NCBI RefSeq assembly: GCF_902859945.1
Contig: NZ_CADIKL010000040.1
Location: 18,350 to 82,349 of the forward strand
Length of the DNA: 64,000 bases
Direction: 5' to 3'
Origin: Paraburkholderia caffeinitolerans
GTDB lineage: Bacteria; Pseudomonadota; Gammaproteobacteria; Burkholderiales; Burkholderiaceae
Shown here: positions 51,965 through 60,332 of the stretch, piece after piece
How positions within the stretch are numbered: position 1 is the first letter of the stretch
Layout: every line of letters starts with the position of its first letter
Notes under the pieces: model-generated
The model's database searches: none
What the model was told of the DNA's origin: nothing
Seen by the model: the letters and a program-made list of their open reading frames with translations, nothing else
Program-made: the position numbers and the translations under genes

Positions 51965-53431
51965 ATGAGAATATATACAGCTCAACTTTCGACCGAAACA
52001 AACACCTTCGCCCCTTGTCCGACCGGTTGGGGCGGCTTTGAAGAGAGCACCATCTTTCATGGCGACGCGAGCTTGCGCGAGCCCGACGGCATGGGTCACG
52101 TACTGGCGGAAGTCCGGCGTCTTGCCGAGCAGGACGGTCACGAAGTCATAGAGGGACTGTGTGCCGAAGCGCAGCCGTCCGGGCCAACGATTCGCGCGGT
52201 CTACGAGTCTTTGCGGAACGAAATTCTCGATGGGGTAAAAGCGGCGTTGCCGTTGGACGCCGTGATCCTGCTGTTGCACGGCGCAATGGTGGCCCAAGGC
52301 TACGACGATTGCGAAGGCGATCTGCTTGCGGGCATTCGTGCGATTGTCGGGCCCGATGTGCCCATCTCCGTCACGCTCGATCCGCACTGTCATTTCACAC
52401 AACTGATGAAGGCATCGGCCGATATTCTGATTGCGTACAAGGAGTATCCGCATATCGACGCCGTGGATCGGGCGCGCGAGGCTTATGAATTGGCGCTCGA
52501 TACGGCAGCCGGGCGCATCCGTCCGACCATCGGCACGTTCGATTGTCGGATGGTCGGCACATGGCATACCACCAGCGAGCCCATGGCGGGATTCGTCCGG
52601 CGCATGCGCTCGCTCGAAGGGAGCAACGGCGTACTGTCGGTGTCGCTCGGCCACGGTTTTCCGTGGGGCGATGTACCCGAAGCCGGCGCGAAAGTCTGGG
52701 TGGTGACGGACAACGATCCCGCCAAGGCTGAAGCGCTGGCGGCACAACTGGCGCGCGAGTTCTGGGAGCTGCGCGACGCCACCCGCCCGGCATGGCTCGA
52801 CATCGATACCGGCCTGAATCGCGCGCTGGCTGTCGACGGCGGCCCGGTCGTACTGGCGGACGCCGCGGATAATCCTGGCGGCGGTGCGCCGTGCGACAGC
52901 ACATTCATCTTGCGTCGCGTGGTCGAGCGGGGGATCGCCAACGTTGCGATTGGATGCTTGTGGGATCTCGGCGCCATTCAGATTTGCAAGGACGCCGGTG
53001 TGGGGGCGACCCTGGATTTGCGCATCGGCGGCAAATGCAGTGTGTATTCGGGCGATCCCGTGGACTTGCGCGTCACCGTGCGTGCCATCGTAGACCGACA
53101 TACGCAAAGCATCATGGGCCTCGAACAATCGTTAGGGCGGGCCGTACGGGTCGAAGCGGCCAACGGGCTCGATATCGTGCTGATATCGGTTCGCACCCAG
53201 GTGCTTGGCGTAGACGCATTCACCGGTCTGGGTATCGACTTTGCCGCGAAGAAGCTGGTGGTCGTGAAATCGACACAGCATTTTCATGCCGATTTTGCCC
53301 CCCGCGCGAAAGCCGTATTCCATATCGCGGCCCCAGGTGCGCTCACGACGGCTTTTGCTGAACTAGATTATCGCCGTCGCGATCTCGACTACTGGCCGCG
53401 CGTGTCGAACCCGTTCGCGCCGGCAGTATGA
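51965..53431 (+). CDS. M81 family metallopeptidase (MlrC-like)
   Basis: 488 residues. The N-terminus begins IYTAQLSTETNTFAPCPTGW; zinc ligands are probably Asp139 and His141 in TLDPHCHFTQLM and His163 in YKEYPHIDAVDRA. LLLHGAMVAQGYDDCEGDLL and DAADNPGGGAPCDSTFILRR are typical of the MlrC N and C domains. MlrC finishes the breakdown of linearised microcystin, cutting at the Adda-containing peptide. Many MlrC-like proteins have unknown substrates. No signal peptide is seen. It may be cotranscribed with the sensor kinase gene 126 bases upstream. Confidence 0.92.
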   Translation: MRIYTAQLSTETNTFAPCPTGWGGFEESTIFHGDASLREPDGMGHVLAEVRRLAEQDGHEVIEGLCAEAQPSGPTIRAVYESLRNEILDGVKAALPLDAVILLLHGAMVAQGYDDCEGDLLAGIRAIVGPDVPISVTLDPHCHFTQLMKASADILIAYKEYPHIDAVDRAREAYELALDTAAGRIRPTIGTFDCRMVGTWHTTSEPMAGFVRRMRSLEGSNGVLSVSLGHGFPWGDVPEAGAKVWVVTDNDPAKAEALAAQLAREFWELRDATRPAWLDIDTGLNRALAVDGGPVVLADAADNPGGGAPCDSTFILRRVVERGIANVAIGCLWDLGAIQICKDAGVGATLDLRIGGKCSVYSGDPVDLRVTVRAIVDRHTQSIMGLEQSLGRAVRVEAANGLDIVLISVRTQVLGVDAFTGLGIDFAAKKLVVVKSTQHFHADFAPRAKAVFHIAAPGALTTAFAELDYRRRDLDYWPRVSNPFAPAV

Positions 53432-53483
53432 ATACCTGCCCATGCCGGCGCGGGCTGCGCCGGCATGGGCAGGGCGTCTGGAG

Positions 53484-55145
53484 TCAGGTGTCGGCCCGCA
53501 CGGGCGTGAAGGCGAGATGCCGGGTACGAGGCGTATCGACACGAAAGCCCGTGATGTTGGCGCTCGCTGTGTCGCGCGTGAAGGTGACGATCCCGGTCAT
53601 GATATCCATCGGATCCATCGGCGTCAGTTCGAAGACGTCGCGGGCCACTGGGGCCAGTCGATAGTCGCATCCGCCCACCGCGCCGTCCATACGAAGTACG
53701 AGCGCTTCGCCGCAGAGGCGGATGGTTGCACGCGCGTTCGCGTCGTGACTCTCGAACACGGCGGGCATCGCTGCGATCATGCAGGGCGTTATCGCGGGCG
53801 CGTCGCCGATTCGTGTGAGGACATCGGTGTGACCGCAATGCGCGACGCGGATGCACGCCAGGTCGTCCGGCGCGCCAGGGGAACCCCAACGCAACGCGAG
53901 GGCTCCGTCGCCGCCTGCTTCGGCCTCCATGTCGCTGAACTCATCCAGGCTGTCGTAGAGCGCCATAGGCGGGTTTGGGCAAAGCGGTCCCGTCAGCATC
54001 AACGCGCCGTCGCGATCTTCCAGCGCATACACGGCGCCGCTGCAAGGCGAGCGGTAGCGGCCGAGGCGCGCCACATGGCCGGAGGCGCGTGCCGCGACCG
54101 GCGGCCCGTTGCCGCTCAGCTCGCCTGCGAGCACGATGTCGACGACCCGCTTCGAGAGTTCGATTGGCGCGTCGACTGCGCCATTGCTGAGCAGGACCAC
54201 ATCGAGTTCGTGTTGTGTCGACAGGAGCATCTGGCTGCTCCCGCCCACGACACCGCCCGAATGGTGTATCAGCTCGGCTCCTCGATAAACGCTTTGCTTG
54301 AGGCCGAGCGCATATTGGCTGCGCTGGCCGCTGGAGAACACCGGCAAGGTCAGCATCCGGGCCCAGGTATCGCTGTTGCCGACGATCTTTTCCTTGCAGC
54401 GCAGGTGCGCGGTCCACCGCAGCATGTCGTCGACGGTCGAGACGATCGAGCCTTCACCCAGCAAGTCCCACGCTGGAAAGATGCCGCGGCGGAATCCCCC
54501 CTGGCGATCGGGCACATGCATCGTTGCCATGCCTCGCGCGATGGTCATGTCATCGGATACGCACGCCGTGTCGCGCATATGCAGCGGGTTGAAGATGGAA
54601 GTTCTCAGGAACGCGTCGAACGGCATCCGGCTCGCGCGCTCGATGGCGAGGGAAAGCAGATGGTAGCCGCCGTTCGAATACATCATGCGTTCCCCAGGCG
54701 GAAAATTCTCATCGCGTTGACGTTGCTGCGACGCCAACAGCGCGCCACGCGGCAGGATCGCCAGACCCTGCGTCAGCAAGGCAAGGTCGAGTGCGCAGCG
54801 CTGTCCGCCCAGATGCGACATCAATTGTCGCAAGGTCGGTGCGCCCGCGGTTGGCGGCAACTCCGGCAGATAGGTGCCGATGGGTGCGTCCGCGTCGAGC
54901 ATGTCGCGCTCGCACAGCAGCAGCACAGCGAGGCAAGTGAATTGCTTGCTGACGGAGCCGATACGCATTCGCGTGGCCGGCGTGTTAGCGATGCCATGTT
55001 CCAGGCTCGCCATGCCGAAGCCGCGCCGATACAGCAGTTGGCCGCGCCAGGTAATGCCGGCGACCAATCCCGGGGCGTCGGTGCGTTGATAAGGCGCGAA
55101 CAGCGCGTCGAGTTGCGTCGTCGTGGCGGATGCCGCTGGTGTCAT
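53484..55145 (-). CDS. DAP-like serine D-aminopeptidase (class C beta-lactamase family), copy 2
   Basis: 553 residues with S64-V-S-K67 in RIGSVSKQFTCLAVLLL, the Tyr-Ser-Asn motif in MMYSNGGYHLLSLAIERA, and two C-terminal beta domains. The architecture and residue numbers match copy 1, so they are recent paralogues. Conservation is strong in the catalytic domain and weak in the C-terminal domains, suggesting different substrate specificity. It is the last gene of the tonB operon, nine bases after the epimerase gene. No signal peptide is visible. MlrB-like linear-peptide cleavage is an alternative to D-aminopeptidase activity. Confidence 0.87.
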   Translation of the reverse strand: MTPAASATTTQLDALFAPYQRTDAPGLVAGITWRGQLLYRRGFGMASLEHGIANTPATRMRIGSVSKQFTCLAVLLLCERDMLDADAPIGTYLPELPPTAGAPTLRQLMSHLGGQRCALDLALLTQGLAILPRGALLASQQRQRDENFPPGERMMYSNGGYHLLSLAIERASRMPFDAFLRTSIFNPLHMRDTACVSDDMTIARGMATMHVPDRQGGFRRGIFPAWDLLGEGSIVSTVDDMLRWTAHLRCKEKIVGNSDTWARMLTLPVFSSGQRSQYALGLKQSVYRGAELIHHSGGVVGGSSQMLLSTQHELDVVLLSNGAVDAPIELSKRVVDIVLAGELSGNGPPVAARASGHVARLGRYRSPCSGAVYALEDRDGALMLTGPLCPNPPMALYDSLDEFSDMEAEAGGDGALALRWGSPGAPDDLACIRVAHCGHTDVLTRIGDAPAITPCMIAAMPAVFESHDANARATIRLCGEALVLRMDGAVGGCDYRLAPVARDVFELTPMDPMDIMTGIVTFTRDTASANITGFRVDTPRTRHLAFTPVRADT

Positions 55146-55154
55146 ATCGATAAT

Positions 55155-56198
55155 TCAACGAAAGAAAGGGGGGGCGCCCGCATGACCCCAAGTTTGGGGC
55201 GGGCAATGCAGCAAACCGTCGGTGTAGACAACGCTCGGCTCGCGATCGCGCGCGAGGAAGATCGGTCCGTCAAGATCGACGTGATCGCATTGCTGCCCGA
55301 GCAGAAAGGCGGGGGCGATCGCCAACGAAGTGCCTGCCATGCAGCCGACCATGAGAGACAAGCCGGCGTCGCGAACATGGGTTGCGAGATCGAGCGCGCG
55401 TGTCAGGCCGCCGCATTTGTCGAGCTTGAGGTTGACGACGTCGTAACGGCGCGCGACTTCGGGCAGATCCGCCAGATCCTGAAACGATTCGTCGGCCGCT
55501 AGCGAAATCGGGCAATCGATATGTTCCAGGCAGGCATCCGCGCCGATCGCGAACGGTTGTTCGAGCATGCCGACACCCAGTTGTTGCAGCAGCGGGATCA
55601 TTGCGTCGAAGTGCGCACGCGACCAGCCTTGATTCGCGTCGACGGCGAGTGGCACGTCCGGGCGCATGTCGCGAATGGCCGCGAGGCGCGGGGCGTCGGC
55701 GGCGGTGCCGTCCAGTTTGATTTTTAGCGCCCGGGCATGGGTCAGCGCCCGCGCGGCTTCGGCCATCGCTTGCGGCGTGTCCGTACCAATCGTCATCGTC
55801 GTCAACAAGGCGCGCGGAGCGGGCAGGCCGGCCGCGCGCCAGACCGGTATGGCCTGCTGTTGTGACTCTAGCGCCCACAAGGCCGCGTCAACGGCGTTGC
55901 GTGCGCCGCCGGGCGGCAACACGTCGAGTAGCTGCGCACGCGTGATGCCTGCTTCGATGGGCGCGCGCGCCGTTTCGATTTGCGCAGCGATCGATTCAGG
56001 CGTTTCACCCAGGTAGAAGACGCCCGATGCCTCGCCGTTGCCAGTGTGGTATCCGTCGTCGAGGGTCACGCTTACGAGACAGGCAGCGTCGATAACGTGG
56101 CCGGTGATGCGAAACGGAACGGCGAGGGGCCAACGTTCGATACGCAGTGAGAGTTTGCGGGGGCGCATGGGCGAATGAGGGAAAAGAGCATCATGCAT
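55155..56198 (-). CDS. dipeptide epimerase (L-Ala-D/L-Glu epimerase-like, enolase superfamily)
   Basis: 347 residues. Enolase-superfamily residues are in place: Lys159 and Lys161 in LKIKLDG, Asp187 in VDANQGW, Glu213 in LEQPF, Asp236 in AADES, Lys258 in NLKLDKCGG. This KxK-D-E-D-K set marks muconate lactonising/dipeptide epimerase enzymes, and MVGCMAGTSLAIAPAFLL fits the dipeptide group. It converts D-containing dipeptides to L,L forms that ordinary peptidases can cut. The ATG at 56198 overlaps the MFS stop by eight bases; a start at 56168 would also give a full domain. Exact dipeptide specificity is unknown. Confidence 0.88.
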   Translation of the reverse strand: MHDALFPHSPMRPRKLSLRIERWPLAVPFRITGHVIDAACLVSVTLDDGYHTGNGEASGVFYLGETPESIAAQIETARAPIEAGITRAQLLDVLPPGGARNAVDAALWALESQQQAIPVWRAAGLPAPRALLTTMTIGTDTPQAMAEAARALTHARALKIKLDGTAADAPRLAAIRDMRPDVPLAVDANQGWSRAHFDAMIPLLQQLGVGMLEQPFAIGADACLEHIDCPISLAADESFQDLADLPEVARRYDVVNLKLDKCGGLTRALDLATHVRDAGLSLMVGCMAGTSLAIAPAFLLGQQCDHVDLDGPIFLARDREPSVVYTDGLLHCPPQTWGHAGAPPFFR

Positions 56199-57552
56199 AG
56201 CGTTCGATGGCCTCGCGTACGCCGCGGCTGGCCGCGCGCATCAGAATGCAGGCGGCGAAGAATCCGAACGCCGCCGTGCAGACGATCGACCACAGCAGAC
56301 CTCGGCTGAGCGCGTGCATGCGGTCCGACATGAAGCCGATAATCACGGGGCTGGCGGATTGCACGACGATCGACGTCAGCGCGCCGATCGCCGCGACGCG
56401 TGAGCGCAAGTGCGCGGGGCAGATGTTCTGCATGATGGTCGGAAACAGCACCATGCCCGCGACCATGCAGGCGAGTTGCGCGCCGAACAGCGCATAGACG
56501 GGCGTGATCGAGCCCACCTGCAAGTAAAGGAACGACAGACCGCTTGCTACCAGTGCGCCAAATTCGCATACGCGCAGGGGCGCGAGCACACCGAAGCGCG
56601 CCCTCATACGGCCGGCCACGAGCCCGCTGAGCGCGCAGCCCGCGATACCGCCGGCCATTGCCGCCACGCCCATGCCGCCGCCTGCTTCGGCCGGCGTAGC
56701 GCCGAAGGTTCGCACTGCCACGACCGGCATCCACGTCGCCACGCCGCCAAACGCCAGGTTGACCAGTCCGATTGCGCCGAAGAACTTGAGCATCATGGTG
56801 CCTTCGCGCCGGAAGTAGCGTGATGCGGACGGCTGCAGCGAGAGGTGATGCCAGCGATTCGCGGACGGGTCCGTGTCGTGGTGCTTCCCTGAACTGATGA
56901 GCAGAACCAGCACGACCAGCAAGGGGGCAGGCAAGGCAACCGCGAAGAACGCGAGCCGCCAGGGTTCGAAATCGGCGAGTCCCGCCGGCAAGGCGCTGTG
57001 TACCGCCGCAATGGTGTGCATCAGCGCGCCGCCGAGCGCCATTCCCGCACCCGCGCCCAACAGATTGGCAAGGGCGAAGATCGCATTGGCGAGTACACGT
57101 TGACGCGCCGGAAAGAGATCGGGAATCAGGCCGTAGATCACCGGCACGAGTCCGGCTTCGCCGATCCCCAGGCCGACGGTGGCGATGAACAACTGCCAGA
57201 AATGGGTGGTCACGCCGCAGATCGCGGTGGCGGCGCTCCAGACGAGTATGCACGCCGCCAGCACGACGCGGCGATCCACGCGGTCGGCGATCCAGCCGAT
57301 CGGCAGAGAAGCCACGCCAGCGAAGAGGGCGATGCCCGCGCCCTGCATCAGGCCGATTTGCGTGTCGGTCAATCCGAAATCGTGGCGGATGGGCTCCGCC
57401 AGCAAGATCAGCATCTGCCGGTCGACGAACGCGAAAAACGCCACGATCACGAGAATCGCCAGACCGAACCACGCGAGCGGTCCGGCGGGTAATTCCGGTG
57501 GCGGGCTTGGGTCCGCCACCGGGGCGGACAAGTCGAGGTTGGAATCGAACAT
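56191..57552 (-). CDS. MFS transporter, probable peptide or degradation-product carrier
   Basis: 453 residues with about 12 hydrophobic segments. The first loop carries GWIADRVDRRVVLAA; the opening helix is LAWFGLAILVIVAFFAFVDR, and a hydrophilic central loop (KHHDTDPSANRWHH) follows the sixth helix. It sits inside the tonB operon, 24 bases after the second exbD, directly before the epimerase. By context it would move the peptide that has passed the outer membrane into the cytosol. Its role compares with MlrD of the microcystin cluster. Substrate not known. Confidence 0.87.
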   Translation of the reverse strand: MFDSNLDLSAPVADPSPPPELPAGPLAWFGLAILVIVAFFAFVDRQMLILLAEPIRHDFGLTDTQIGLMQGAGIALFAGVASLPIGWIADRVDRRVVLAACILVWSAATAICGVTTHFWQLFIATVGLGIGEAGLVPVIYGLIPDLFPARQRVLANAIFALANLLGAGAGMALGGALMHTIAAVHSALPAGLADFEPWRLAFFAVALPAPLLVVLVLLISSGKHHDTDPSANRWHHLSLQPSASRYFRREGTMMLKFFGAIGLVNLAFGGVATWMPVVAVRTFGATPAEAGGGMGVAAMAGGIAGCALSGLVAGRMRARFGVLAPLRVCEFGALVASGLSFLYLQVGSITPVYALFGAQLACMVAGMVLFPTIMQNICPAHLRSRVAAIGALTSIVVQSASPVIIGFMSDRMHALSRGLLWSIVCTAAFGFFAACILMRAASRGVREAIERYA

Positions 57553-57576
57553 GGAAGCTCTGTGTTGAGAGAACGG

Positions 57577-58005
57577 TTACTGCGTGAACTGCTCGTTGCC
57601 CACGAGCCCGATGCGGTTCGCGCCGAGCCGCTGCGCGGACGCCATGACCATCGCCACGGCGCGGTAGGGCGCGGCCTTGTCGGGCCGAATATGCAGTTCA
57701 GTCGGCGCGGGGGAGGCGGCCACGTCGCGCAGCCGCGTTTCCAGTTGCGCGCGCGAGTTCAGTGTTTCGCCATTCCATGCGATCGTGCCGTCGGCCGCGA
57801 TATCGATCTGCACCACTGGGGGTGTTTGCGGTTGCGACGGCGGCGCGCCGGTCGGCATATCGAGCTTGACGGCGTTGGTCTGGATCGGAATGGTGAGGAT
57901 CAGCATGATCAGCAAGACGAGCATCACGTCGATCAACGGCGTGGTGTTAATCTCGCTCATTACTTCGGTATCCTCTGCGTTACCGGTAGGCATCGTCATC
58001 GCCAT
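57577..58005 (-). CDS. exbD: ExbD-type biopolymer transport protein, copy 2
   Basis: 142 residues: a single N-terminal membrane helix with the essential Asp26 in NTTPLIDVMLVLLIM and a periplasmic domain (LHIRPDKAAPYRAVAMVMAS). It works with ExbB in the proton-driven motor that energises TonB. It lies 28 bases after the other exbD and shares the NTTPLxDVMLVLLI helix but has a different periplasmic part, so the motor may contain a mixed ExbD pair. Confidence 0.92.
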   Translation of the reverse strand: MAMTMPTGNAEDTEVMSEINTTPLIDVMLVLLIMLILTIPIQTNAVKLDMPTGAPPSQPQTPPVVQIDIAADGTIAWNGETLNSRAQLETRLRDVAASPAPTELHIRPDKAAPYRAVAMVMASAQRLGANRIGLVGNEQFTQ

Positions 58006-58033
58006 CTCTGGTCTCCTTTTCGGTATGGATGAG

Positions 58034-58465
58034 TTACTGGCGCGGCGGCGGTTCGGTGATGAAGTCGACCTTGCTGATGCCGGCTTGCTGGCAGGCGAAC
58101 ACCACGCGGCCGATGACGGCGTAGCGCGCGTCGAGATCGCCGCGAATGTGAACTTCAGGCTGCGGCGACTGCGCCGCGACCGCCTTGAGCTTCTCGACGA
58201 GCGTTGCGGCGTCGGGCACCCGCAGTTCGTCCCAAAACACGTCGCCTTGTTTTGTCACGGCGAGAATCACGTTGCGCGGCGTCGTTTGCAGCGGCTGCAC
58301 GGCTTCCTTGGGCAGCGAGACCGGCACGGTATGCGAAACCACCGGAATCGTGATAAGAAAAATGATCAACAGGACCAGCATCACGTCGACCAGCGGCGTC
58401 GTGTTGATGGTCGCCATGACCTCGTTGTGATCCTCGCCGTCGCGGCTTCCCACGGTCATGGCCAT
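58034..58465 (-). CDS. exbD: ExbD-type biopolymer transport protein, copy 1
   Basis: 143 residues. The membrane helix holds Asp27 in NTTPLVDVMLVLLIIF, followed by a periplasmic domain ending KVDFITEPPPRQ. It begins three bases after exbB, indicating tight coupling. With its neighbours it forms a private TonB system for the receptor at 48205. Confidence 0.93.
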   Translation of the reverse strand: MAMTVGSRDGEDHNEVMATINTTPLVDVMLVLLIIFLITIPVVSHTVPVSLPKEAVQPLQTTPRNVILAVTKQGDVFWDELRVPDAATLVEKLKAVAAQSPQPEVHIRGDLDARYAVIGRVVFACQQAGISKVDFITEPPPRQ

Positions 58466-58468
58466 GGC

Positions 58469-59257
58469 TTACCCCACGCGTGCGAGGGCGGTGGCTTTGG
58501 TCGCGGCGGCGAATGAGGCGGTGGTCTTTCCGGTCAGGATCACGATGTGCAATTCCGTCGAGAAGCCGCGTACTCTATCCATGACGGCTTTGTTGCGACG
58601 CACGAGCCAGTTGTAGCCGAGGACAGCGGGCACGGCGACGGCGAGACCGATCGCGGTCATGATCAGCGCCTCGCCGACGGGCCCGGCGACTTTATCGATG
58701 GATGCCTGACCCGCAATGCCGATGGCGGTCAGCGCGTGATAGATGCCCCACACGGTACCGAACAGTCCGATGAACGGCGCGGTAGAGCCAACCGTGCCAA
58801 GAAACGCGAGCCCGTCCTGCAGGCGGCTCGATACTGAGCTGGTCGCACGTTCGATGGCCGCCGCGACCCAGTTGTTGAGGTCGACCTGTTCGAGCAGCGC
58901 GCCTTCGTGATGTTCGTAGGCAGCAAGGCCTCGCTCCGCGATGAAGCGGAATGGACTGCCGGCGTCCAGCTGGCGCGTGCCTTCGCCGAGATTGGCGGCT
59001 TTCCAGAAACCCTTCTCCGCCGCTTTCGCGCGGCGCAGCACGCGGGCCTGTTCGAGCAGCTTCGCGACGATGATGTACCAGCTGCCCATGGACATGATGA
59101 CCAGGATGAGCAATGTGCCTCGCGCAATGAAATCGCCGCCCTTCCAGAGCGCATCGAGGCCGTAGGGGTTGGCCACCGTATCGGTGGCGGCGTGGGCGGC
59201 GCTGGCCGCGAGCGACAAAGCCATCAGCAAGGTGGCCTGGCGGGTACGGTTGATCAT
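58469..59257 (-). CDS. exbB: ExbB/TolQ-family motor protein
   Basis: 262 residues. A signal-like N-terminus (LLMALSLAASAAHA) comes before a first membrane helix (LLILVIMSMGSWYIIVAKLL), a cytosolic loop and two more helices with the MotA/TolQ core GLAFLGTVGSTAPFIGLFGT and LIMTAIGLAVAVPAVLGYNW. ATG 59257 is preferred over one ten codons upstream because AGGAGA stands just before it. Long ExbB forms with a cleavable N-terminus are known. It lies between tonB and exbD. Confidence 0.93.
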   Translation of the reverse strand: MINRTRQATLLMALSLAASAAHAATDTVANPYGLDALWKGGDFIARGTLLILVIMSMGSWYIIVAKLLEQARVLRRAKAAEKGFWKAANLGEGTRQLDAGSPFRFIAERGLAAYEHHEGALLEQVDLNNWVAAAIERATSSVSSRLQDGLAFLGTVGSTAPFIGLFGTVWGIYHALTAIGIAGQASIDKVAGPVGEALIMTAIGLAVAVPAVLGYNWLVRRNKAVMDRVRGFSTELHIVILTGKTTASFAAATKATALARVG

Positions 59258-59312
59258 GAACGTCTCCTGAGATGCGTTGATAAACAAAAAGGAACGGCTG
59301 TCGAGGGCCGCC

Positions 59313-59957
59313 TCAATCGAGCTTGAACGAGAAGGGCACTTGCACGCGGACTTCCTCGCCTTGTGCGACGCAGTGGAATTGCCGCACGGCGTTTTCGGCG
59401 GCGCGGTCGAGAACCGGGGCGGCCGACTGGATCACGCTCAGGTCTTTGACGCTGCCGTCGGTGCCGACGGTGAAAACCACGACGACATCGCCGGTCAGGT
59501 TGTCCTTGAGCGCTTCACGCGGATAGCGGATCCCGGCGCGTACCTCCGTCGAGTTCGGACACACGACGCCGACGCTCTTCGACACCGGCGCTGCAGGAGC
59601 AGCGGGGGCGGGCGGCGCGACCGGCGCGGATGGTGCAGGCGCGCTCGACTGTGCAACGATCGCGTTTGGCGACGGCGGCGCCGCAACCGGCACAGCGGGT
59701 GGTGGCACGAACGGCGGCGGGGGCGCGACGTGTTTCGGCGGTGGTGGCGCGATCCGCTTGGGCGGCGGGGGCGGTGCAGGGGGAGGCGGTGGCTTGATTT
59801 GTTCAATGATGCGCGCCTGAATCGGCTGACGAATCACCTCCACGACTTTCGTCGCCAGACCCGTTAGCAATGCGTAGACGATCGCGGCGTGCAATCCGAC
59901 CACAAAGGCAATGCCGCCAATACGCCGGGAAGGCGGTTTGGGTTGTGCGTAGTTCAT
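59313..59957 (-). CDS. tonB: TonB energy-transducing protein
   Basis: 214 residues from ATG 59957. One N-terminal membrane helix (GIAFVVGLHAAIVYALLTGL) contains the conserved His for contact with ExbB/D. A Pro-rich periplasm-spanning rod of poly-Pro/Lys stretches (about 58-100) follows. The C-terminal TonB domain YPREALKDNLTGDVVVVFTV and AAENAVRQFHC ends the protein. An ATG nine bases upstream (59966) is possible, but its ribosome site would be too close. It is first in the operon tonB-exbB-exbD-exbD-MFS-epimerase-DAP. Confidence 0.92.
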   Translation of the reverse strand: MNYAQPKPPSRRIGGIAFVVGLHAAIVYALLTGLATKVVEVIRQPIQARIIEQIKPPPPPAPPPPPKRIAPPPPKHVAPPPPFVPPPAVPVAAPPSPNAIVAQSSAPAPSAPVAPPAPAAPAAPVSKSVGVVCPNSTEVRAGIRYPREALKDNLTGDVVVVFTVGTDGSVKDLSVIQSAAPVLDRAAENAVRQFHCVAQGEEVRVQVPFSFKLD

Positions 59958-59966
59958 TTCCCGCAT

Positions 59967-60332
59967 GTCTCCTGCCTCGATATGACTTGGGAGCCACGTT
60001 AAAACCGCGACTTTTCTGTTTCATATCGGCTTTGTATCGGCGTTGACACAAACGCTTTCAGGCCCGGAAATGTTTCGGCATGAGGCGCAAAGCCAGGCGG
60101 GACAGCGAGGAGGGGATGACGTAAAGGGCGTTGCTACGGGAAAATCCCGAGCGGGTTGTCCATGAGGAACGCCCTCGGCAGGCCTGTTGCTTTCTCCGGA
60201 CGGCCTTTTAGGACAAGGCTCTCAGCGATTATTTCAAGCCTGCAACAATTCGTGCAAAGAGCGCTTATATTAAGAGGCAATAATGAGTGAGGGGCCCCCA
60301 TCTCACCATCGCAACATCGGAGTAGAGACGCC
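59967..60332. other. divergent promoter region between tonB and response regulator
   Basis: 366 bases. Holds copy B of the conserved block at 60013-60052 and an AT-rich stretch (about 60261-60292, with TATATT and AATAATG) suited to the regulator promoter. No protein gene is seen. Confidence 0.6.
60013..60052. promoter_or_regulatory. conserved 40-bp block upstream of the tonB operon (copy B)
   Basis: Consists of TTTCTGTTTCAT, six bases, TTTGTATC, GGCGTT, GACACAAA. The palindrome has one mismatch. It matches copy A at 34 of 40 positions with identical internal spacing and lies 56 bases upstream of the tonB start. It probably coordinates the tonB operon with the receptor operon. Confidence 0.75.

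Noticed and set aside
46534..55145. True beta-lactamase or penicillin-binding protein for the two serine hydrolases
   Set aside because: No signal peptide, two extra C-terminal beta domains and the DAP-like SKQFTC motif favour intracellular D-aminopeptidase-type enzymes.
46534..57552. A real microcystin-degradation cluster
   Set aside because: No mlrA-like membrane protease in the window, and MlrC and MlrB families are wide; kept only as an analogy.
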